Shown in pieces: positions 36,061 through 45,752 of a stretch of DNA of 64,000 bases. Source of the stretch: Acidovorax sp. GW101-3H11 (GTDB lineage Bacteria > Pseudomonadota > Gammaproteobacteria > Burkholderiales > Burkholderiaceae_C); contig NZ_LUKZ01000012.1 in NCBI RefSeq assembly GCF_001633105.1, forward strand, positions 319,638-383,637, in the 5' to 3' direction. Numbering within the stretch: position 1 is the stretch's first letter; each line of letters opens with the position of its first letter. The notes under the pieces are model-generated. The model worked only from the letters and a program-made list of their open reading frames with translations. It did not search any database and was not told the DNA's origin. Both the position numbers and the translations under genes were made by a program.

Positions 36061-37836
36061 TCAGAAGCTTTCCCAGTCGTCATCCCCGCCCTGGGCCGTG
36101 GCACGGGGTGCGGGTGAAGGGGCCGGGGCTGCCGAGGATGCGATCCGTGGAGCTGTCGGCGCCTTGGTGCTGGCGGCGGGCTTGGCCGGTGCCGCCACGC
36201 GCGGGGCGCTGGTTGCGGCCTTGGCCACCGCAGGCCGGAGCGCTGGCGCTGGTGCTGCGCGGGGTGCCGCTGCCGGGGCCCGCGCCGCCACTGCGCCCAC
36301 GTTGAACACCGACACCACCTCTGCCAGCCGCTGCGCCTGGTCGCGCATCGAGGCGGCTGCGGCCGTTGACTCCTCCACCAGCGCTGCGTTCTGCTGCGTC
36401 ATCTGATCGAGGTGCGTGACTGCCTGGTTCACCTGGGCGATGCCGTCGCGTTGTTCGGTGGACGATGCCGTGATCTCGCCGATCAGGTCGCTCACCCGCT
36501 GCACGCTCGCGACGATCTCTTCCATGCTTTGACCGGCCTGGGCCACCTGGGCCGAGCCCGATTCCACGTTTTGCACGCTGGCGCTGATGAGGTTTTTGAT
36601 CTCTTTGGCCGCCTCGGCACTGCGCTGGGCCAGGCTGCGCACTTCGCTGGCCACCACGGCAAAGCCCCGGCCTTGTTCACCGGCACGGGCGGCTTCCACG
36701 GCGGCGTTCAGCGCCAGGATGTTGGTCTGGAACGCGATGCCGTCGATGGTGCCGATGATGTCGCTGATCTTTTTGCTGCTGTCGGTGATCTGCTGCATGC
36801 TGCTGACCACCTGGCCCACCACTTCGCCACCGCGTGCTGCGGCCTGGGCGGCGGTGCCTGCGAGCTGGTTGGCCTGGCGGGCCGTGTCGGCCGACTGGCT
36901 CACGGTGGCGGTGAGCTGTTCCATGCTGGCCGCCGTCTCTTCCAGGTTCGAGGCGGTCTGCTCGGTGCGGGCCGACAGGTCGTGGTTGCCATTGGCAATC
37001 TCTACCGAGGCCGACGACACCGAGTCCACCCCGTGGCGCACCTCGCTCACCACCGTGCGCAGCCGCGCCGACATGGCCGACAGCGAGCGCAGCATGTGGC
37101 CGAACTCGTCCTTGCGGGTGGACTGCAGTTCCTGGGTCAGGTCACCGGCGGCAATCGCATCAATGGTTTCGACCGCCTGATCAAGCGGCACGGTGATCGA
37201 ATGCACCAGCCGCCAGGCCAGGAAAATGCCCACGGCCAGCAGCACCATGGACAGGATGATCCCCGAGACGGCGTTCTCGATGCGGCGGCTCACGGCGTCG
37301 GCGCGGATGGCGTCGCGGCGCTTTTCCAGCGTGGCCACAAAGTCGTCCTGGGTCTTGAGGTACTTGGTGACCAGGGGGGCAAACTCGTCGTCGGCAAACC
37401 GCTGGGTGGCCACGGCATCGCCCGCGCCTTTCAGCTCCCAGGTCTTGGCGGTGGCGGCCAGCACGGCCTTGCGGGCGTCCAGCACCTTGTCGAGCGCGGC
37501 TTTTTCCTCGGGCGCGGTGGCAGACGCAACGATCTTCTCCTGCACCTTGTTGATGTTGCCGATGATCTCCTTGACCTTGGCGCCGTACTGCTCGGCCAGC
37601 ACCGAGTCGGTGGTCACCGCGCCGCCCATGACCATGGTGACGGCGGTTTCGGTGGCGCCACGCCAGCGCACGGCCGAGGAGATGCGCTCCTCGATCTCGA
37701 TGATGCCGTCCATCGCAGCCGTCATCGAGTTGTTGCCCCGGTTCTGAGCAAAGCTCGAGAGCAGGAGCATGCCGATCATCAGACCCAGAAAAGCGCCCCA
37801 GAGCTTGCGGGAGACGCGGATATTGTCGAATTGCAT
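36061..37836 (-). CDS. Methyl-accepting chemotaxis protein 1
   Basis: Chemoreceptor of 591 residues in the inner membrane. It has a first helix (about 11-30), a periplasmic four-helix-bundle sensor (about 35-185), a second helix (about 188-210), HAMP, and a cytoplasmic signalling hairpin with the invariant tip ([37 protein letters not shown] by key residues). The tail is an Ala/Pro linker ending DDDWESF, like the NWETF pentapeptide that tethers CheR and CheB. The start at MQFDNIRV was chosen by homology to the neighbouring receptor. Bases 36257-37065 are nearly identical, without indels, to the next chemoreceptor gene. Confidence 0.95.
   Translation of the reverse strand: MQFDNIRVSRKLWGAFLGLMIGMLLLSSFAQNRGNNSMTAAMDGIIEIEERISSAVRWRGATETAVTMVMGGAVTTDSVLAEQYGAKVKEIIGNINKVQEKIVASATAPEEKAALDKVLDARKAVLAATAKTWELKGAGDAVATQRFADDEFAPLVTKYLKTQDDFVATLEKRRDAIRADAVSRRIENAVSGIILSMVLLAVGIFLAWRLVHSITVPLDQAVETIDAIAAGDLTQELQSTRKDEFGHMLRSLSAMSARLRTVVSEVRHGVDSVSSASVEIANGNHDLSARTEQTASNLEETAASMEQLTATVSQSADTARQANQLAGTAAQAAARGGEVVGQVVSSMQQITDSSKKISDIIGTIDGIAFQTNILALNAAVEAARAGEQGRGFAVVASEVRSLAQRSAEAAKEIKNLISASVQNVESGSAQVAQAGQSMEEIVASVQRVSDLIGEITASSTEQRDGIAQVNQAVTHLDQMTQQNAALVEESTAAAASMRDQAQRLAEVVSVFNVGAVAARAPAAAPRAAPAPALRPAVAKAATSAPRVAAPAKPAASTKAPTAPRIASSAAPAPSPAPRATAQGGDDDWESF
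36257..37065 (-). repeat. Direct repeat 1 of chemoreceptor signalling region
   Basis: 809 bp matching 38387-39195 at a constant offset of 2130 bases with only scattered substitutions. It covers the HAMP end, signalling tip and linker, while the sensor halves have diverged. Confidence 0.85.
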
Positions 37837-38172
37837 GGTTTGGATTTCCTCGTGGACCGGTGATGTTCTCTTCATGTTCTGCGCATGCCGCACAGGAAAC
37901 ATTCGATTACATCAACGACAGGCCATAGCCTACGCCAGCCCGGCGTGCCCACAGGCCCGGACCCCACCGGGAAATACCCGCATCCAGAAAGCGCCAGAAA
38001 TGCGCGAACGAAAAAGCTGCGAACACCGGGCCATGCGCCCCGCCGGGCAGCGCCGCGCTAAGTGGCCGCCCCAGGGATCAGGAATTTGAACAAAAATGGC
38101 CGTTACCGCTCTACCAGATTGCCTTGGCAGCTATCAATTCAGGAGTATCCGCACCACAAGGGCTGGGCCGGG
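37837..38172. other. Intergenic, little content apart from one repeat
   Basis: Region between two chemoreceptor genes. It holds copy C of the interspersed repeat (38092-38146, listed separately). I see no open frame, terminator with T-run or sigma-28 promoter in the rest. Confidence 0.6.
38092..38146. repeat. Interspersed repeat, long form (copy C)
   Basis: GGCCGTTACCGC, about 21 bases, then GCTATCAATTCAGGAGT at the 17-base core position (38130-38146), whose right end has decayed. Confidence 0.5.
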
Positions 38173-39965
38173 TCAGAAGCTCTCCCACTCGTCGTCATTG
38201 CCCCCTGCGGCAGCCCGGGGGGCTGGGGCGGGGGAGGACGCCGCAGAAGGCGCGGGTGCAACCTTGGGCGCGGCAGGCGCCTTGCCCGCCAGCCGGGCAG
38301 CCACCGGCGCCTTGGCTGCGGATGCCGGTTTGCTGCCGGTGCCGCCCACCCGCGCGGCTGCGGGGGCGGGCCGGGGCGCCGCTGTTGCGCGGGGTGCTGC
38401 TGCCGGGGCCCGCGCCGTCACTGCGCCCACGTTGAACACCGACACCACCTCTGCCAGCCGCTGCGCCTGGTCGCGCATCGAGGCGGCGGCTGCCGTCGAT
38501 TCCTCCACCAGCGCTGCGTTCTGCTGCGTCATCTGATCGAGGTGCGTGACCGCCTGGTTCACCTGGGCAATGCCGTCGCGTTGTTCGGTGGACGACGCCG
38601 TGATCTCGCCGATCAGGTCGCTCACGCGCTGCACGCTGGCGACGATCTCTTCCATGCTTTGACCGGCCTGGGCCACTTGGGCCGAGCCCGATTCCACGTT
38701 TTGCACGCTGGCGCCGATCAGGGTCTTGATTTCCTTGGCCGCCTCGGCACTGCGCTGCGCCAGGCTGCGCACTTCGCTGGCCACCACCGCAAAGCCCCTG
38801 CCTTGTTCGCCCGCGCGGGCGGCTTCCACGGCGGCATTGAGCGCCAGGATGTTGGTCTGGAACGCAATGCCGTCGATGGTGCCGATGATGTCGCTGATCT
38901 TTTTGCTGCTGTCGGTGATCTGCTGCATGCTGCTCACCACCTGGCCCACCACTTCGCCACCGCGTGCTGCGGCCTGGGCGGCGGTGCCTGCGAGCTGGTT
39001 GGCCTGGCGGGCCGTGTCGGCCGACTGGCTCACAGTGGCTGTGAGCTGTTCCATGCTGGCCGCCGTCTCTTCCAGGTTCGAGGCGGTCTGCTCGGTGCGG
39101 GCCGACAGGTCGTGATTGCCGTTGGCGATCTCGATGGACGCCGAGGACACCGAGTCCACGCCCGTGCGCACCTCGCTCACCACCGTGCGCAGCCGCGTCG
39201 CCATGCCCGACAGGGCCCGGGTGAGCACGCCCAGCTCGTCCTTGCGGTCGTCGTGGATGTTCTGCGTGAGGTCCCGCCCGAGATGGATTCGGCCAGCGCC
39301 ACGGCCCGGTCCAGCGGGCGCGTGATGGAGCGCACCAGCAAGGCCGCCAGCAACATGCCCAGCGCCACCACGGCAACAGCGGCGGCAGACCCTATCAGCA
39401 CCAGGCTGCTGCGGGTGGCGTTGGCGGCCTGCACCGCCGCCTCGCGCTGGCGCTCCTGCACACCTACAAACTTGTCGATCGACTCCAGATAGGCCACCAC
39501 TTTGGGCCGGTACACGTCGGCCAGATAGGTTTGTTTAGCGGCAGCATCGCCCGCGTCGGTCAGCTCCTTGAGCTTGTCGGCCTGGCCCCGCACATCGGCG
39601 CGCGCTGCGGCCACGGCGGCCAGCGCGGCCTTGTCGTCGGCCGACACGGCGGCCTTGTTGATCTTTTCCTGCACTGGCGTGATGCGCGCCGTGAGGGCCG
39701 CCACCCGGGTGTCAAAGTCGGCCTTGAGCGCCTGGTCGGTGGTCACAAAACTGGCCATCGACATGGTGACGGCCACCTCGGCCAGCCCGCGCCAGCTGAC
39801 GGCGGTGGTGATGGCGGCCTCAAATTTGTCCACGGATTCCTCGGTGGCGGCGGTCACCTGCCGCCCGTACCACTGGGTTCCGATGGCGGTCACCAGCATC
39901 AACGCCAGCAAACCGAGGATCACGCTCCACATCTTGTGGGCCACGCGCAGGTCATTGAATTTCAT
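38173..39965 (-). pseudogene. Methyl-accepting chemotaxis protein 2, frameshifted
   Basis: The N-terminal half starts at MKFNDLRV (AAGGAG before the ATG) with a first helix, a four-helix-bundle sensor and a second helix up to the HAMP domain. There the frame breaks: at 39271-39281 the minus strand reads GGGCGGGACC where one more base (GGC-GGx-GAC-CTC) would keep the HAMP sequence. The signalling part then continues in another frame to 38173, ending NDDEWESF. A one-base deletion in a G-run explains it. Either the gene is dead or the base is a sequencing error; the remainder shows no decay, which favours a recent event or an error. The signalling part copies receptor 1. Confidence 0.85.
38387..39195 (-). 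repeat. Direct repeat 2 of chemoreceptor signalling region
   Basis: Partner of 36257-37065; see there. Confidence 0.85.
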
Positions 39966-40051
39966 ACTTGCTCCTTGGAACACGCCATCCATTGCCGCGC
40001 TGCCGCCAGCACCGGCCCTGCCCGCAGTGTTGCTGGGTTCGGCAGGGCGCG

Positions 40052-40059
40052 TTATCGGT
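40052..40059 (-). promoter_or_regulatory. Sigma-28-like -10 box before chemoreceptor 2
   Basis: ACCGATAA on the minus strand, 87 bases before the start. It matches GCCGATAA except the first base. The -35 part at the correct spacing is poor, so this is tentative. Confidence 0.25.
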
Positions 40060-40079
40060 ACAAGCCCTAAAATGACCCG

Positions 40080-40946
40080 GTGACCCCCATACTCAACGCC
40101 GACCTGCACTGCCACTCTGTCGTTTCCGACGGCACCCTGACCCCCGAAGACCTGGCCGCGCGGGCCAAGGCCAACGGGGTCGAGCTGTGGGCGTTGACGG
40201 ACCATGACGAAATCGGCGGCCAGCACCGCGCCGCCGCCGCAGCCCGCGCGCAGGGCATGGCCTACCTCACCGGCACCGAGATTTCGGTCACCTTTGCCAA
40301 CACCACCGTGCACATCGTGGGCCTGGGGTTCGACCCCGACGACGCCCAGCTGGCCCGGGGCCTGGCCGCCACACGCGGCGGGCGCAGCGAACGGGCCCAG
40401 GACATGGCCGCACAGCTGACGCAGGTGGGCATCCACGGCGCGTACGAAGGCGCGCTGCAGTTTGTGGGCAACCCCGACCTGATTTCGCGCACGCATTTCG
40501 CGCGTTTTCTGGTGGAAAGTGGCGTGTGCAAGGACACCTCGGAGGTGTTCCGCAGGTACCTCATCGAAGGCAAACCCGGCTACGTGCCCCATTGCTGGGC
40601 CAGCTTGGGCGATGCGGTGCGCTGGATCACCGGAGCTGGCGGCATGGCCGTGATTGCCCACCCTGCGCGCTACAAGTTCACAGCCAACGAGGAGTACGCG
40701 CTGTTCTCCGAGTTCAAGCAACACGGCGGGCGTGGCGTGGAGGTGGTGACCGGCAGCCACACCGCCGCCGAATACATGACCTACGCCGCCATGGCCGAGG
40801 AGTTCGGCCTGGCCGCCTCGCGCGGCAGCGACTTCCACAGCCCCAACGAATCCCACACCGACCTGGGCACGCTGCCCCTGCTGCCGGGCCAGCTCACCCC
40901 GGTGTGGGAACTGCTGGCAGACCGCATCCAGCACCCCGCCGCCTGA
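40080..40946 (+). CDS. PHP-domain 3',5'-nucleoside bisphosphate phosphatase (RNase AM/YciV-like)
   Basis: Metal-dependent phosphoesterase of the PHP fold, 288 residues, close to the length of E. coli YciV/RNase AM. Metal motifs: DLHCHSVVSDG (about 8-18), LTDHDEIGG, GTEIS, VIAHPARY and SDFHSP. The family hydrolyses 3',5'-nucleoside bisphosphates and degrades short RNAs 5'-3'. GTG start at 40080; no ATG fits in frame. It is followed by a YciO gene, the same pair as in E. coli. Confidence 0.9.
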   Translation: MTPILNADLHCHSVVSDGTLTPEDLAARAKANGVELWALTDHDEIGGQHRAAAAARAQGMAYLTGTEISVTFANTTVHIVGLGFDPDDAQLARGLAATRGGRSERAQDMAAQLTQVGIHGAYEGALQFVGNPDLISRTHFARFLVESGVCKDTSEVFRRYLIEGKPGYVPHCWASLGDAVRWITGAGGMAVIAHPARYKFTANEEYALFSEFKQHGGRGVEVVTGSHTAAEYMTYAAMAEEFGLAASRGSDFHSPNESHTDLGTLPLLPGQLTPVWELLADRIQHPAA

Positions 40947-41017
40947 CCCGGCGCCCCAAAGCAGCCCCCAAGCAAAGCAGCCCGCAAAAACGCCCCCATA
41001 GCGCCCCCACAACGCCC

Positions 41018-41653
41018 ATGGCCCAGTATTTCGAAGTTCACCCCGACAACCCGCAGCCACGCCTGCTCAAGCAGGGGGCGATGCTGCTGCAAAAGGGCGG
41101 CATCCTGGCCGTGCCCACCGATTCGAGCTACGCACTCGTCTGCCACCTGGACGACAAGGACGCCGTGGACCGCCTGCGCCGCATCCGCCAGGTGGACGAC
41201 AAGCACCACCTCACGCTGCTGTGCCGCGACCTGTCGGAGCTGGCCAACTATGCGCGGGTGGACAACCGCCAGTATCGCCTGCTCAAGCTGGGCACGCCCG
41301 GGCCCTACACCTTCATCCTCGAAGCCACCAAGGAAGTGCCACGCCGCGTGAGCCACCCCTCGCGCAAGACCATCGGCCTGCGCGTGCCCGACCGCAAGGG
41401 CCTGCAACTGCTGCTGGAGCTGCACGGCGCGCCGCTGCTGGCCACCACGCTGATCCCGGCGGGCGAGACGGAGCCACTGAACGACCCGCAGGAAATCCGC
41501 GAACGCTACGAGAAGCTGCTGGACGCCATCGTGGACGCAGGCGCCTGCCCGCTGGAGCCCACCACGGTGGTGGACCTGACCCCCATGGGCGCCGGTGGCG
41601 ACCCCGAGGTGGTGCGCGAAGGGCGCGGCAGCCTGCAGGCGCTGGGGTTGTAG
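41018..41653 (+). CDS. yciO: YciO/Sua5/YrdC-family protein
   Basis: A 211-residue protein of the L-threonylcarbamoyladenylate synthase superfamily, YciO branch. Conserved: GGILAVPTDSSYAL, the RxRRI/KHHLTLLCRDL segment, GPYTFILEATKEVPRR and IGLRVPD. It starts at MAQYFEVHPDNPQPR, the typical YciO beginning. YciO proteins are paralogs of TsaC with weak or no TsaC activity, so tRNA t6A synthesis is not certain. Located 71 bases after the PHP phosphatase gene. Confidence 0.9.
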   Translation: MAQYFEVHPDNPQPRLLKQGAMLLQKGGILAVPTDSSYALVCHLDDKDAVDRLRRIRQVDDKHHLTLLCRDLSELANYARVDNRQYRLLKLGTPGPYTFILEATKEVPRRVSHPSRKTIGLRVPDRKGLQLLLELHGAPLLATTLIPAGETEPLNDPQEIRERYEKLLDAIVDAGACPLEPTTVVDLTPMGAGGDPEVVREGRGSLQALGL

Positions 41654-41710
41654 AGAGACCTGTACCGTCTGTCGATTTCGCGGTGCGCTGGCCACTCACT
41701 GGCTACAGCG

Positions 41711-42202
41711 CTAGCGGATGGTCTTTCCGTCCAATGTCAACGAAGTGATTCGCTTTTGCGATTTACTGACCACGCACGATGCAGTGGTGGCTACCTCAAT
41801 GCCTAGCCCATTGCGCATCCTCGCCATCTTGGTTGACGGCCCCCACGCGTAGTAAAACTCATCGCCTTTGCCAAAATTTTCGACATACGGCACGTCTGCT
41901 TTTTCTGGATCACGCGATGCGTTCTTTAAGCTCATCTGACAAAGGGTGAGCGCATCATTCCAAGTGAATTCATCCGCACTTTTTGTGTCGTCTTTGCCTC
42001 CGACACAGGACACAACCACGAAAGCCATCATCCCTACAGAAACTGCTGCTACTAACAAAATGCCAATCGAGGGCGATGGCTTTGCTGATGCAGCGGGTTC
42101 ATCGATTGGTTTTTGAAGCACTACGGGTGCTCCACATCCCGGGCATGCAGACGCTTTGTCACTGATCTCTTTTCCACATTCGAAACATTTGACCAGTGCC
42201 AT
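41711..42202 (-). CDS. Zinc-ribbon membrane protein of unknown function
   Basis: A 163-residue protein. The first 25 residues form a zinc ribbon (CFECGKEI and CPGCGAP), then one membrane helix (about 45-66), then an extracytoplasmic domain with three cysteines and the phrase YAWGPSTKMARMRNGLG. Base composition is clearly poorer in GC than all neighbours and codon use differs, which suggests acquisition by transfer. An AGGAGG-like site precedes the start (CCTCCTAAG on the plus strand). No function is known to me. Confidence 0.8.
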   Translation of the reverse strand: MALVKCFECGKEISDKASACPGCGAPVVLQKPIDEPAASAKPSPSIGILLVAAVSVGMMAFVVVSCVGGKDDTKSADEFTWNDALTLCQMSLKNASRDPEKADVPYVENFGKGDEFYYAWGPSTKMARMRNGLGIEVATTASCVVSKSQKRITSLTLDGKTIR

Positions 42203-42317
42203 TCCGTCCTCCTAAGTTGCCTTCATTCTGACGAATGGCATTTTTGCGCCTGGCTCGATACCCAACCTGGAGAGCGTTCGCACAAGCAGCAACAGCAGTT
42301 GCACAGCCGAGAGAGAT

Positions 42318-43475
42318 CTAAAGCTTGAACGCGCCCACAGCCTGCTCCAGATCGCGCGCCTGAGCGGTCAATGAGGATGCGGTGGCCACGGCGCTCTGCA
42401 CCAGCGCCGCCGTGTCCTGGGTCGTGCCGTCCATGTGGGCCACGGCCTGGTTCACATGGGTGATGGCCTCGCTCTGCTCGCGCAGGGCCACGGAGATCTC
42501 GCCCAGCAAGGCGCTCACCTGGCCCACGGCGCCAACGATCTCTTCCATGGTCTTGCCCGCCTGGCCCACCTGGCCTGCGCCGCTTTCGACCTGCTCGACG
42601 GATGCACTGATCAGCGCCTTGATCTCGCGCGCGGCCACCGCGCTGCGCTGGGCCAGGTTGCGCACCTCGCTGGCCACCACGGCAAAGCCCCGGCCTTGTT
42701 CGCCCGCACGGGCGGCCTCGACAGCGGCGTTGAGCGCCAGGATGTTGGTCTGGAAGGCAATGCCTTCGATGACCTGGATGATGTCCACGATCTTGCGGGA
42801 GCTGCCGCTGATGGCCTGCATGGTCTGCACCACGTCGCCCACCACGGTGCCGCCCTGCTCGGCAATGGCCGAGGCCTTGACGGCCAGGCCGCTGGCCGAA
42901 TGGGCGCGCTCGGCGTTCTGGCGCACCGTGGCCGTGAGCTGCTCCATGCTGGCGGCCGTCTGGGTGAGGGACGACACCTGGTCTTCGGCGCGGCGCGAGA
43001 GGTCGGTGTTGCCGTGATCGATGTCGGCGGCCGAGGCGCTGATCGCGTCGGCGTCCTGCTTGATGCGCGAGACCAGGTCGGTCAGCGTGTCCTCCATGGT
43101 GCCCAGCGCGCCCAGCAGGCGGCCAAAATCACCCTGCAGTTCGGAGCTGAATTCCTGGCTCAGGTCGCCCGAGGCCACGGTTTCGGCGATCAGGATGGCC
43201 TGGTTCAGCGGCGCCACAATGCCCGCGCGCAGACTGACCACGGCCAGCAGCGCCAGCACAAACACCACCACACTGCAGCCAATGGCCCAGGCCCGCACGC
43301 TGCCCAGGTGGGCCTGCGCGGCCTGCACCTGCTGTGCCCCCACCGCACCGCCCTGCAGGGCCTGCTCTGCCCCGCCAATGCCCGACAGCACCATGGCCAT
43401 CAACAGCAGCACCACTAGGCCAATGCCACCAAACGCCAGCGTCAGGCGTGTTCCGATCTTCAGATGGTTCAACAT
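42318..43475 (-). CDS. Chemoreceptor with minimal periplasmic region
   Basis: Methyl-accepting chemotaxis protein of 385 residues. Two helices (about 11-32 and 58-80) are separated by only about 25 residues, so no ligand-binding domain exists outside the membrane. HAMP, then the signalling hairpin with intact tip ([17 protein letters not shown]). It ends in VGAFKL without the WESF tail of its two neighbours. It may sense through the membrane, or work with another protein. Start [11 protein letters not shown] chosen by homology. Confidence 0.92.
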   Translation of the reverse strand: MLNHLKIGTRLTLAFGGIGLVVLLLMAMVLSGIGGAEQALQGGAVGAQQVQAAQAHLGSVRAWAIGCSVVVFVLALLAVVSLRAGIVAPLNQAILIAETVASGDLSQEFSSELQGDFGRLLGALGTMEDTLTDLVSRIKQDADAISASAADIDHGNTDLSRRAEDQVSSLTQTAASMEQLTATVRQNAERAHSASGLAVKASAIAEQGGTVVGDVVQTMQAISGSSRKIVDIIQVIEGIAFQTNILALNAAVEAARAGEQGRGFAVVASEVRNLAQRSAVAAREIKALISASVEQVESGAGQVGQAGKTMEEIVGAVGQVSALLGEISVALREQSEAITHVNQAVAHMDGTTQDTAALVQSAVATASSLTAQARDLEQAVGAFKL

Positions 43476-43603
43476 GCGCGTCGTCTCTCTAGAACTGTTG
43501 TAGTGATTTTTGAGGGGCACACCCGGCGTAGGCCCGCAACTTGCAATGATCGCCCAGCCGGGCATGCCTCCAACATACGTACAACCCACAATCACCCAAC
43601 CCG

Positions 43604-43633
43604 CCGCCTGCGGGACCGCCGGGCGGCAGGCGG
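43604..43633 (+). other. GC-rich hairpin before site-2 protease gene
   Basis: Perfect 8-bp stem CCGCCTGC/GCAGGCGG (43604-43611, 43626-43633) ending 18 bases before the GTG start. It would sit in the 5' leader and could limit translation, or end transcription from upstream. Confidence 0.35.
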
Positions 43634-43651
43634 TCTGAGACAATCCCCCGG

Positions 43652-44320
43652 GTGGACACCTCCAATCTCATCCAAACCGTTCTGATCTACGCCCTGCCGG
43701 TGCTGTTTGCCATCACCGTGCACGAGGCGGCCCATGGCTACGCGGCGCGCCACTTTGGCGACAACACGGCCTACATGATGGGGCGCATCACGCTCAACCC
43801 CCTCAAGCACATCGACCCGGTGGGCACCATCCTGATGCCGCTGCTGCTGTACTTTGCCACCTCGGGGGCGTTCCTGTTCGGCTATGCCAAGCCGGTGCCG
43901 GTCAACTTCGGCAACCTGCGCAAGCCCAAGCAGCACATGGTCTGGGTGGCGCTGGCGGGGCCCGCATCCAACTTCATCCAGGCCATTGGCTGGGCCGTGC
44001 TGCTGGTGGCGCTGGTGGGTTCGGGCGTGGAAGAGCGCTTCTTCATCGAGATGGCCCGCGCGGGTGTGATGGTCAACCTGGTGATGTGGGCCTTCAACCT
44101 GTTTCCGCTGCCGCCGCTCGACGGCGGGCGCATCCTGGTGGGGCTGCTGCCCTGGAAGCAGGCGCACATGGTCTCGCGCATCGAGCCCTGGGGCTTTTTC
44201 ATCGTGATGGGCCTGGTGATTGCAGGCGTGGTGGGGGCCCTGTGGCTGCGCCCGCTGATGGCGCTGGGCTACAGCACCATCAACCTGCTGCTCACCCCGC
44301 TGACGGCCCTGCTGCGCTGA
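43652..44320 (+). CDS. Site-2-type (M50) membrane metalloprotease
   Basis: Intramembrane protease fold, 222 residues, about six helices. Zinc motif HEAAH (H24-H28) in helix 1 and the third ligand in [12 protein letters not shown] (DG at about 157). It is the small rhomboid-less M50B type without PDZ. GTG start. Stop is 39 bases before trpS; the same gene order (M50 protease then trpS) is frequent in betaproteobacteria. Substrate unknown. Confidence 0.92.
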   Translation: MDTSNLIQTVLIYALPVLFAITVHEAAHGYAARHFGDNTAYMMGRITLNPLKHIDPVGTILMPLLLYFATSGAFLFGYAKPVPVNFGNLRKPKQHMVWVALAGPASNFIQAIGWAVLLVALVGSGVEERFFIEMARAGVMVNLVMWAFNLFPLPPLDGGRILVGLLPWKQAHMVSRIEPWGFFIVMGLVIAGVVGALWLRPLMALGYSTINLLLTPLTALLR

Positions 44321-44359
44321 ACTTCCTTTTTCTTCTCCTTTCCAGCTGATTTTGTTCCC

Positions 44360-45661
44360 ATGAGCACCACGCGTTTTCTCACCGGCATCACCACCACGGG
44401 CACGCCCCACCTGGGCAACTTTGTCGGCTCGATCCGCCCCTCGGTGGCGGCCAGCCTGTCGCCCAACGTGCAGAGCTTCTACTTCCTGGCCGACTACCAC
44501 GCGCTCATCAAGTGCGAAGACCCGGTGCGCATCCAGCGCTCCACGCTCGAGATCGCGGCCAGCTGGCTGGCGGCGGGCCTGGACCCCGAGAAGGTCACCT
44601 TCTACCGCCAGTCCGACATCCCCGAGATCCCCGAGCTGACCTGGCTGCTGACCTGCGTGACGGGCAAGGGCGTGCTCAACCGCGCGCACGCCTACAAGGC
44701 CAGCGTGGACAAGAACACCGCTGCCGGGCGCGAGCAGGACGACGGCGTGACGGCCGGCCTGTTCATGTACCCCGTGCTCATGGGCGCTGACATCCTGATG
44801 TTCAAGGCACACAAGGTGCCCGTGGGCCGCGACCAGATCCAGCACATCGAGATGGCGCGCGACATGGCGGCCAGCTTCAACCACCTGTATGGCGAGCACT
44901 TTGTGCTGCCCGAGGCGGCGATTGACGACCATGTGGCCACGCTGCCCGGCCTGGACGGCCGCAAGATGAGCAAGAGCTACGACAACACCATCCCGCTGTT
45001 CAGCTCGCGCGAGCAGCTCAAGAAGCTGATCGGCTCCATCCTTACCGACTCGCGCGCGCCCGGCGAGGCCAAGGAGGTCGAGGGCTCGGCGCTGTTCCAG
45101 ATCTACCAAGCATTTGCCACGGCCGACGAAACAGAAGCACTGCGCAAGGCCTACGCCGACGGCATTGCCTGGGGCGATGCCAAGCAGGTGCTGTTCGAGC
45201 GCGTGGACCAGGTGATTGCACCCATGCGCGCCAAGTACGAAGACCTGATGAACAACCCCGCCCGCATCGAAACCACGCTGCTGGCCGGTGCCGAGCGTGC
45301 CCGCGCGCTGGCCACCCCGTTCATCCGCGAGCTGCGTTCGGCCGTGGGCCTGCGCAGCCTGGCGCAGGCCAGCACGGCCGCCAAGCCAGCGAAGGCCGCC
45401 AAGGCCGCCCTACCCACGTTCAAGCAGTACCGCGAGGCCGACGGCAAGTTCTACTTCAAGCTGGTGGACGCCGATGGCCGCCTGCTGCTGCAAAGCACGG
45501 GTTTTGACGCGCCCAAGGACGCAGGCCAGGCCATCGCCCGCCTGCAGCGCGAAGGGCTGGGCACCCTGGCGGGGCACCTGGCGCCTGTGGACGGCGTGGC
45601 AGATGCCGATGTGGCAGCTGCACTGGCGGCGCTGGCCGCGCACGCAGAGGCTGCGGCCTGA
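44360..45661 (+). CDS. trpS: Tryptophanyl-tRNA synthetase with C-terminal extension
   Basis: Charges tRNA-Trp. The 433-residue protein has the class I HIGH-type motif TPHLGN (about 13-18) and KMSKS (GRKMSKSYDNT, about 200). The standard enzyme ends near residue 340; here a further 90 residues follow. Of these, KFYFKLVDADGRLLLQS to IARLQREG (about 360-395) resembles a DUF1508/YegP-like unit, and the end is Ala-rich. This longer form is known in betaproteobacteria. The gene is apparently co-transcribed with the M50 protease gene. Confidence 0.95.
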   Translation: MSTTRFLTGITTTGTPHLGNFVGSIRPSVAASLSPNVQSFYFLADYHALIKCEDPVRIQRSTLEIAASWLAAGLDPEKVTFYRQSDIPEIPELTWLLTCVTGKGVLNRAHAYKASVDKNTAAGREQDDGVTAGLFMYPVLMGADILMFKAHKVPVGRDQIQHIEMARDMAASFNHLYGEHFVLPEAAIDDHVATLPGLDGRKMSKSYDNTIPLFSSREQLKKLIGSILTDSRAPGEAKEVEGSALFQIYQAFATADETEALRKAYADGIAWGDAKQVLFERVDQVIAPMRAKYEDLMNNPARIETTLLAGAERARALATPFIRELRSAVGLRSLAQASTAAKPAKAAKAALPTFKQYREADGKFYFKLVDADGRLLLQSTGFDAPKDAGQAIARLQREGLGTLAGHLAPVDGVADADVAAALAALAAHAEAAA

Positions 45662-45680
45662 GCATCTGGCACGCATGATT

Positions 45681-45741
45681 GCTATATATTTGCTAGCTTA
45701 AAACGCTTGATAGTCGCGCGCAGAGGGCCTAAAAAGCCCTC
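45681..45741. repeat. Interspersed repeat with adjacent hairpin
   Basis: Core GCTATATATTTGCTAGC (45681-45697), then TTAAAACGCTTGATA, then a stem GAGGGC/GCCCTC (45723-45728, 45736-45741) with an A-rich loop. It fills the gap between trpS and the convergent FecR-barrel gene. Confidence 0.6.
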
Positions 45742-45752
45742 AAAAACTGTGC

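Noticed and set aside
38173-39965. Programmed frameshifting in chemoreceptor 2
   Set aside because: No heptameric slippery site or downstream stimulatory structure is apparent, and neighbouring receptors do not use it; deletion or sequencing error is simpler.
43500-43560. Sigma-28 promoter for chemoreceptor 3
   Set aside because: CAAGTT and GCCGGG fragments are present on the minus strand but the spacing is one base short and the -10 is poor.
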